A stretch of DNA of 64,000 bases from Neocallimastix lanati (nom. inval.) (lineage: Eukaryota; Neocallimastigomycota; Neocallimastigomycetes; Neocallimastigales; Neocallimastigaceae), in contig JACVTC010000221.1 in the NCBI GenBank assembly GCA_016946835.1, positions 96,333 through 160,332 on the forward strand, read 5' to 3'. Both the position numbers and the translations under genes were made by a program. Each line of letters starts with the position of its first letter. Positions within the stretch are counted from its first letter, which is position 1. Shown here in pieces: positions 54,904-64,000 of this stretch. The notes under the pieces are model-generated. The model did no database searches. It worked only from the letters and a program-made list of their open reading frames with translations, and was not told where the DNA came from.

Positions 54904-55921
54904 TATTTAAATCAGTTAAACAATCAAACCACAAATTAATAGTATTATTTCTATCACATTTAGTATCAATTAACTTGGTTTCAATATTTTTGTAGTGTTC
55001 AATTAAGACACTGATTTCATTAGCTTTATTTATTGCTCTTTTTTTTTATTTTCTAAATTCCTCTTATTTTTCTTTGATAATCATAATATGGTAAATGTTC
55101 AAGTTCATTTAATTTATCTATTAATTCATAATAAGATGGTATTGTTGGAAATAAATTATTTAAATAACTATTGATTCTGCAATTATAATACTATTGTTAC
55201 ATGTATTAGCATTTTTTTTTTAATTTTTTAAATATTTTATATGTTTCTTGTTCTTTATTTTGTAATATTGCAAAAGAAGTAGTGTAAAAACTATCTAATC
55301 ATTAGCGTAAGTTCTTGTAATAAATATTTGATAACTAAATTTAGGGGCAATAAAAAATGTACAATCAACAAATATATCATCATTATATTCCCTAAATAAT
55401 TTTACTTGAAAAGGAGATTGAAAAATTATTAAATTAATAATTTTTGAATATCATAAAATTTTCACCTCACTTTGTTTTATAATATTTAGATTCATTAGGA
55501 ATTTCAGTAAATGTTGTTACATTGGATGGAAGTTTTTATTTAAATTTTTTGATATTTGAGATTTAATTGAATTATATTCTGAACATATAAATCTCATTTC
55601 CTTAAAAATTTTATTATATAGGGGTTTTATTTTTATACCATAAGGAATTGAACTTTTTTTCAATTCCATCTTTAATTTTATGTTTCATTATAGATAGAGA
55701 TATATCGTATTCTTTTTCAGGATGATTAAGTGAACTATCATATTTTAAGATTTCTTTCTTATCATTTAAAATAATAAAAGATTTATATTTATTTCTGTAC
55801 ATAAACTGTTGAATTATCTTTTCTTATATATGAAAAATTAAATTTATATTTTTTATTAATAATAATTTATTTTTTTTCCTTTGTTATACTCACTTATATC
55901 AATAATAAGATTTTTTTCCAT
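54904..55921 (-). pseudogene. Decayed FLYWCH/MULE transposase gene
   Basis: Reading the minus strand from ATG 55921 and allowing frame changes, coding blocks appear in order. First is a FLYWCH-like region (FSYIRKDNSTVYV, FIILNDKKEILKYDSSLNHP). Next come SQISKNLNKN, NVTTFTEIPNESKYYK and SPFQVKLFREYNDDIFVDCT followed by FFIAPKFSYQIFITRTYAN, the first catalytic region of Mutator-like (MULE) transposases. There DCT replaces the usual DGT. A C-terminal block (RAINKANEISVLIEHYKNI, NLWFDCLTDLNNI) follows. Several frameshifts and stops show it is dead. No terminal inverted repeats were identified. Confidence 0.6.
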
Positions 55922-56064
55922 TTCTATATTTTTATAAATATTTTTTAATTATATAATTAAAATTATTATATTAATTATCCAATATTATTCTAAATACTAA
56001 TTTTGAAAAATTAGTTTTTCAATTATTTGTAAAAAAAAAATAAATAAATAAAGAATGCAATAGT

Positions 56065-59000
56065 AAGTACAAGTATACAAAATAAAATAAAATAAAATAA
56101 ATAGTAGAATATAAATATAAGTACAGATTTAATAAAATAAAATAAAATAAAATAAAATAAAATAAATAGTAGAATATTAAATATAAAGTACAGATTTAAT
56201 AAAATAAAATAAAATAAAATAAATAATAGAATATAAATATAAGTACAGATTGAATAAAATAAAATAAAATAAATAGTAGAATATTAAATATAAAGTACAG
56301 ATTTAATAAAATAAAATAAAATAAAATAAAATAAAATAAAATAAAATAAAATAAAATAAAATAAAATAAAATAAAATAAAATAAAATAAAATAAAATAAA
56401 ATAAAATAAAATAAAATAAAATAAAATAAAATAAAATAAAATAAATAGTGGAATATTAAATATAAAGTACAGATTTAATAATATAAAATAAAATAAAATA
56501 AAATAAAATAAAATAAAATAAAATAAAATAAAATAAAATAAAATAAAATAAAATAAAATAAAATAAAATAAAATAAAATAAAATAAAATAAAATAAAATA
56601 AAATAAAATAAATAGTAGAATACTAAATATAAAGTACAGATTTAATAAAATAAAATAAAATAAAATAAAATAAAATAAAATAAATAGTAGAATATTAAAT
56701 ATAAAGTACAGATTTAATAAAATAAAATAAAATAAAATAAATAATAGAATATAAATATAAGTACAGATTGAATAAAATAAAATAAAATAAAATAAATAAT
56801 AGAATATAAATATAAGTACAGATTGAATAAAATAAAATAAAATAAATAGTAGAATATTAAATATAAAGTACAGATTTAATAAACTAAAATAAAATAAAAT
56901 AAAATAAAATAAAATAAAATAAAATAAATAGTAGAATATTAAATATAAAGTACAGATTTAATAAAATAAAATAAAATAAAATAAAATAAAATAAAATAAA
57001 ATAAAATAAAATAAAATAAAATAAAATAAATAGTAGAATATTAAATATAAAGTATAGATTTAATAAAATAAAATAAAATAAAATAAAATAAAATAAAATA
57101 AAATAAAATAAAATAAAATAAAATAAAATAAATATTAGAATATTAAATATAAAGTACAGATTTAATAAAATAAAATAAAATAAAATAAATAATAGAATAT
57201 AAATATAAGTACAGATTGAATAAAATAAAATAAAATAAATAGTAGAATATTAAATATAAAGTACAGATTTAATAAACTAAAATAAAATAAAATAAAATAA
57301 AATAAAATAAAATAAAATAAATAATAGAATATAAATATAAGTACAGATTGAATAAAATAAAATAAAATAAATAGTAGAATATTAAATATAAAGTACAGAT
57401 TTAATAAAATAAAATAAAATAAAATAAAATAAAATAAAATAAAATAAATAATAGAATATAAATATAAGTACAGATTGAATAAAATAAAATAAAATAAAAT
57501 AAATAGTAGAATATTAAATATAAAGTACAGATTTAATAAAATAAAATAAAATAAAATAAAATAAAATAAAATAAAATAAAATAAAATAAAATAAAATAAA
57601 TAGTAGAATACTAAATATAAAGTACAGATTTAATAAAATAAAATAAAATAAAATAAAATAAAATAAATAGTAGAATATAAAATATAAAGTACAGATTTAA
57701 TAAAATAAAATAAAATAAAATAAATAATAGAATATAAATATAAGTACAGATTGAATAAAATAAAATAAAATAAAATAAATAATAGAATATAAATATAAGT
57801 ACAGATTGAATAAAATAAAATAAAATAAATAGTAGAATATTAAATATAAAGTACAGATTTAATAAACTAAAATAAAATAAAATAAAATAAAATAAAATAA
57901 AATAAAATAAATAGTAGAATATTAAATATAAAGTACAGATTTAATAAAATAAAATAAAATAAAATAAAATAAAATAAAATAAAATAAAATAAAATAAAAT
58001 AAAATAAAATAAAATAAATAGTAGAATATTAAATATAAAGTACAGATTTAATAAAATAAAATAAAATAAAATAAAATAAAATAAAATAAAATAAAATAAA
58101 ATAAAATAAAATAAAATAAAATAAATAGTAGAATATTAAATATAAAGTACAGATTTAATAAAATAAAATAAAATAAAATAAATAATAGAATATAAATATA
58201 AGTACAGATTGAATAAAATAAAATAAAATAAAATAAATAATAGAATATAAATATAAGTACAGATTGAATAAAATAAAATAAAATAAATAGTAGAATATTA
58301 AATATAAAGTACAGATTTAATAAAATAAAATAAAATAAAATAAAATAAAATAAAATAAAATAAAATAAAATAAAATAAAATAAAATAAAATAAAATAAAA
58401 TAAAATAAAATAAAATAAAATAAAATAAAATAAAATAAAATAAAATAAAATAAAATAAATAGTGGAATATTAAATATAAAGTACAGATTTAATAATATAA
58501 AATAAAATAAAATAAAATAAAATAAAATAAAATAAAATAAAATAAAATAAAATAAAATAAAATAAAATAAAATAAAATAAAATAAAATAAAATAAAATAA
58601 AATAAAATAAAATAAAATAAAATAAAATAAAATAAATAGTAGAATATTAAATATAAAGTACAGATTTAATAATATAAAATAAAATAAAATAAAATAAAAT
58701 AAAATAAAATAAAATAAAATAAAATAAAATAAAATAAAATAAATAGTAGAATACTAAATATAAAGTACAGATTTAATAAAATAAAATAAAATAAAATAAA
58801 ATAAAATAAAATAAATAGTAGAATATTAAATATAAAGTACAGATTTAATAAAATAAAATAAAATAAAATAAATAATAGAATATAAATATAAGTACAGATT
58901 GAATAAAATAAAATAAAATAAAATAAATAATAGAATATAAATATAAGTACAGATTGAATAAAATAAAATAAAATAAATAGTAGAATATTAAATATAAAGT

Positions 59001-62000
59001 ACAGATTTAATAAACTAAAATAAAATAAAATAAAATAAAATAAAATAAAATAAAATAAATAGTAGAATATTAAATATAAAGTACAGATTTAATAAAATAA
59101 AATAAAATAAAATAAAATAAAATAAAATAAAATAAAATAAAATAAAATAAAATAAAATAAAATAAATAGTAGAATATTAAATATAAAGTATAGATTTAAT
59201 AAAATAAAATAAAATAAAATAAAATAAAATAAAATAAAATAAAATAAAATAAAATAAAATAAAATAAATATTAGAATATTAAATATAAAGTACAGATTTA
59301 ATAAAATAAAATAAAATAAAATAAATAATAGAATATAAATATAAGTACAGATTGAATAAAATAAAATAAAATAAATAGTAGAATATTAAATATAAAGTAC
59401 AGATTTAATAAACTAAAATAAAATAAAATAAAATAAAATAAAATAAAATAAAATAAATAGTAGAATATTAAATATAAAGTACAGATTTAATAAAATAAAA
59501 TAAAATAAAATAAAATAAAATAAAATAAAATAAAATAAAATAAAATAAAATAAAATAAATAGTAGAATATTAAATATAAAGTATAGATTTAATAAAATAA
59601 AATAAAATAAAATAAAATAAAATAAAATAAAATAAAATAAAATAAAATAAAATAAAATAAATATTAGAATATTAAATATAAAGTACAGATTTAATAAAAT
59701 AAAATAAAATAAAATAAAATAAAATAAAATAAATAAAATAAAATAAAATAAAATAAAATAAAATAAAATAAAATAAAATAAAATAAAATAAAATAAAATA
59801 AAATAAATAAATAAATAAATAAAATAAATAGTGGAATATTAAATATAAAGTACAGATTTAATAATATAAAATAAAATAAAATAAAATAAAATAAAATAAA
59901 ATAAAATAAAATAAAATAAAATAAAATAAAATAAAATAAAATAAAATAAAATAAAATAAAATAAAATAAAATAAAATAAAATAAAATAAAATAAAATAAA
60001 ATAAATAGTAGAATATTAAATATAAAGTACAGATTTAATAATATAAAATAAAATAAAATAAAATAAAATAAAATAAAATAAAATAAAATAAAATAAAATA
60101 AAATAAAATAAATAGTAGAATACTAAATATAAAGTACAGATTTAATAAAATAAAATAAAATAAAATAAAATAAAATAAAATAAATAGTAGAATATTAAAT
60201 ATAAAGTACAGATTTAATAAAATAAAATAAAATAAAATAAATAATAGAATATAAATATAAGTACAGATTGAATAAAATAAAATAAAATAAAATAAATAAT
60301 AGAATATAAATATAAGTACAGATTGAATAAAATAAAATAAAATAAATAGTAGAATATTAAATATAAAGTACAGATTTAATAAACTAAAATAAAATAAAAT
60401 AAAATAAAATAAAATAAAATAAAATAAATAGTAGAATATTAAATATAAAGTACAGATTTAATAAAATAAAATAAAATAAAATAAAATAAAATAAAATAAA
60501 ATAAAATAAAATAAATAAAATAAAATAAATAGTAGAATATTAAATATAAAGTATAGATTTAATAAAATAAAATAAAATAAAATAAAATAAAATAAAATAA
60601 AATAAAATAAAATAAAATAAAATAAAATAAATATTAGAATATTAAATATAAAGTACAGATTTAATAAAATAAAATAAAATAAAATAAATAATAGAATATA
60701 AATATAAGTACAGATTGAATAAAATAAAATAAAATAAATAGTAGAATATTAAATATAAAGTACAGATTTAATAAACTAAAATAAAATAAAATAAAATAAA
60801 ATAAAATAAAATAAAATAAATAGTAGAATATTAAATATAAAGTACAGATTTAATAAAATAAAATAAAATAAAATAAAATAAAATAAAATAAAATAAAATA
60901 AAATAAAATAAAATAAAATAAATAGTAGAATATTAAATATAAAGTATAGATTTAATAAAATAAAATAAAATAAAATAAAATAAAATAAAATAAAATAAAA
61001 TAAAATAAAATAAAATAAAATAAATATTAGAATATTAAATATAAAGTACAGATTTAATAAAATAAAATAAAATAAAATAAATAATAGAATATAAATATAA
61101 GTACAGATTGAATAAAATAAAATAAAATAAATAGTAGAATATTAAATATAAAGTACAGATTTAATAAACTAAAATAAAATAAAATAAAATAAAATAAAAT
61201 AAAATAAAATAAATAATAGAATATAAATATAAGTACAGATTGAATAAAATAAAATAAAATAAATAGTAGAATATTAAATATAAAGTACAGATTTAATAAA
61301 ATAAAATAAAATAAAATAAAATAAAATAAAATAAAATAAATAATAGAATATAAATATAAGTACAGATTGAATAAAATAAAATAAAATAAAATAAATAGTA
61401 GAATATTAAATATAAAGTACAGATTTAATAAAATAAAATAAAATAAAATAAAATAAAATAAAATAAAATAAAATAAAATAAAATAAAATAAATAGTAGAA
61501 TACTAAATATAAAGTACAGATTTAATAAAATAAAATAAAATAAAATAAAATAAAATAAATAGTAGAATATAAAATATAAAGTACAGATTTAATAAAATAA
61601 AATAAAATAAAATAAATAATAGAATATAAATATAAGTACAGATTGAATAAAATAAAATAAAATAAAATAAATAATAGAATATAAATATAAGTACAGATTG
61701 AATAAAATAAAATAAAATAAATAGTAGAATATTAAATATAAAGTACAGATTTAATAAACTAAAATAAAATAAAATAAAATAAAATAAAATAAATAAAATA
61801 AATAGTAGAATATTAAATATAAAGTACAGATTTAATAAAATAAAATAAAATAAAATAAAATAAAATAAAATAAAATAAAATAAAATAAAATAAAATAAAA
61901 TAAAATAAATAGTAGAATATTAAATATAAAGTACAGATTTAATAAAATAAAATAAAATAAAATAAAATAAAATAAAATAAAATAAAATAAAATAAAATAA

Positions 62001-64000
62001 AATAAAATAAATAGTAGAATATTAAATATAAAGTACAGATTAATAAAATAAAATAAAATAAAATAAATAATAGAATATAAATATAAGTACAGATTGAATA
62101 AAATAAAATAAAATAAAATAAATAATAGAATATAAATATAAGTACAGATTGAATAAAATAAAATAAAATAAATAGTAGAATATTAAATATAAAGTACAGA
62201 TTTAATAAACTAAAATAAAATAAATAAAATAAAATAAAATAAAATAAAATAAATAATAGAATATAAATATAAGTACAGATTGAATAAAATAAAATAAAAT
62301 AAATAGTAGAATATTAAATATAAAGTACAGATTTAATAAAATAAAATAAAATAAAATAAAATAAAATAAAATATAATAAAATAAAATAAAATAAAATAAA
62401 ATAAAATAAAATAAAATAAAAATAAAATAAATAGTAGAATATTAAATATAAAGTCCAGATTTACTAAAATAAAATAAAATAAAATAAATAATAGAATATA
62501 AATATAAGTACAGATTGAATAAAATAAAATAAAATAAATAAATAGTAGAATATTAAATATAAAGTACAGATTAATAAAATAAAATAAAATAAAATAAAAT
62601 AAAATAAAATAAAATAAAATAAAATAAAATAAAATAAATAGTAGAATACTAAATATAAAGTACAGATTTAATAAAATAAAATAAAATAAAATAAAATAAA
62701 ATAAATAGTAGAATATTAAATATAAAGTACAGATTTAATAAAATAAAATAAAATAAAATAAATAATAGAATATAAATATAAGTACAGATTGAATAAAATA
62801 AAATAAAATAAAATAAATAATAGAATATAAATATAAGTACAGATTGAATAAAATAAAATAAAATAAATAGTAGAATATTAAATATAAAGTACAGATTTAA
62901 TAAACTAAAATAAAATAAAAATAAAATAAAATAAAATAAAATAAAATAAATAGTAGAATATTAAATATAAAGTACAGATTTAATAAAATAAAATAAAATA
63001 AAATAAAATAAAATAAAATAAAATAAAATAAAATAAAATAAAATAAAATAAATAGTAGAATATTAAATATAAAGTACAGATTTAATAAAATAAAATAAAA
63101 TAAAATAAATAATAGAATATAAATATAAGTACAGATTGAATAAAATAAAATAAAATAAAATAAATAATAGAATATAAATATAAGTACAGATTGAATAAAA
63201 TAAAATAAAATAAATAGTAGAATATTAAATATAAAGTACAGATTTAATAAACTAAAATAAAATAAAATAAAATAAAATAAAATAAAATAAAATAAATAAT
63301 AGAATATAAATATAAGTACAGATTGAATAAAATAAAATAAAATAAATAGTAGAATATTAAATATAAAATACAGATTTAATAAAATAAAATAAAATAAAAT
63401 AAAATAAAATAAAATATAATAAAATAAAATAAAATAAAATAAAATAAAATAAATAAAATAAAATAAAATAAATAGTAGAATATTAAATATAAAGTCCAGA
63501 TTTAATAAAATAAAATAAAATAAAATAAATAATAGAATATAAATATAAGTACAGATTGAATAAAATAAAATAAAATAAAATAAATAGTAGAATATTAAAT
63601 ATAAAGTACAGATTTAATAAAATAAAATAAAATAAAATAAAATAAAATAAAATAAAATAAAATAAAATAAAATAAAATAAATAGTAGAATACTAAATATA
63701 AAGTACAGATTTAATAAAATAAAATAAAATAAAATAAAATAAAATAAAATAAAATAAAATAAAATAAAATAAATAATAGAATATTAAATATAAAGTACAG
63801 ATTTAATAAAATAAAATAAAATAAAATAAAATAAAATAAAATAAAATAAAATAAAATAAAATAAAATAAATAGTAGAATATTAAATATAAAGTACAGATT
63901 TAATGAAATAAAATAAAATAAAATAAAATAAATAATAGAATATAAATATAAGTACAGATTGAATAAAATAAATAAAATAATAGTAGAATATTAAATATAA
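56065..64000 (+). repeat. Large two-monomer minisatellite array, continuing past the window
   Basis: Almost 8 kb of two alternating cores joined by TAAAA runs of variable length. Type 1 is TAGTAGAATATTAAATATAA followed by AGTACAGATTTAATAAAA. Type 2 is TAATAGAATATAAATATAAG followed by TACAGATTGAATAAAA. Minor variants (GTGG for GTAG, ACTAAAT for ATTAAAT, AAACTAAAAT, TATAGATT) mark higher-order copies. For example, 58461-59829 recurs 1,369 bp on, and 57188-57900 recurs 3,892 bp on. No genes. Could be subtelomeric, centromeric or simply expanded; location is not shown by sequence. Confidence 0.95.

Noticed and set aside
56065-64000. CRISPR-like regular repeats
   Set aside because: Spacers are TAAAA runs, not unique sequences, and the organism is eukaryotic; this is a minisatellite.

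Overview
This window is nuclear DNA from a very AT-rich eukaryote. Base composition is well over 80% A+T by eye, with long A/T homopolymers. The genes have short GT-AG introns, and secreted digestive-type enzymes sit between fungal-type Ty3/gypsy, LINE and MULE elements. An anaerobic gut fungus (Neocallimastigomycota) fits best; a Dictyostelium-like amoeba is the main alternative. This is inference, because no rRNA or other marker is present.

Only two ordinary protein genes are visible. A secreted M1 zinc aminopeptidase (35095-38716, +, three exons) faces a secreted alpha/beta-hydrolase esterase (41937-43250, -, three exons). Between them lies a 5'-truncated, poly(A)-tailed LINE (39469-41148) with a 15-bp target duplication. 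RNA genes are one tRNA-Trp, three copies of a tRNA-Ser(UGA)/tRNA-Cys(GCA) pair, and one degenerate tRNA-Arg(UCU)-like gene.

Nearly everything else is LTR retrotransposon sequence. E1 (7152-13396, -) is a nearly intact Tf1-like element with matching 931-bp LTRs and a GTTTT target duplication; a 79-bp tandem duplication breaks its gag start. E2 (23902-31219, -) has separate gag and pol joined by a textbook -1 frameshift signal. A third element runs off the left edge (gag at 1-974). A fourth (50927-54279, -) has only a gag-like ORF with an in-frame stop. At least ten solo or nested LTRs, here called families A, B, C, D and F, fill the gaps; six have matching 5-bp target duplications.

The most interesting theme is a shared retrotransposon lifestyle. 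(1) LTR ends lie 14-18 bp upstream of four tRNA genes, as for Ty3-type targeting of Pol III start sites. (2) In E1 and in the D element, the 10-12 nt just after the 5' LTR is complementary to a sequence inside the LTR that lies 36 nt downstream of a TATA box. This predicts Tf1-like self-primed reverse transcription. (3) The same TATA / hairpin / primer cassette recurs in LTR families that otherwise look different.

The right end (about 56065-64000) is a large two-monomer minisatellite with higher-order copies. Diverged relatives of it sit beside the tRNA-Cys gene at 6680-6842. A decayed FLYWCH/MULE transposase gene (54904-55921) borders the array.
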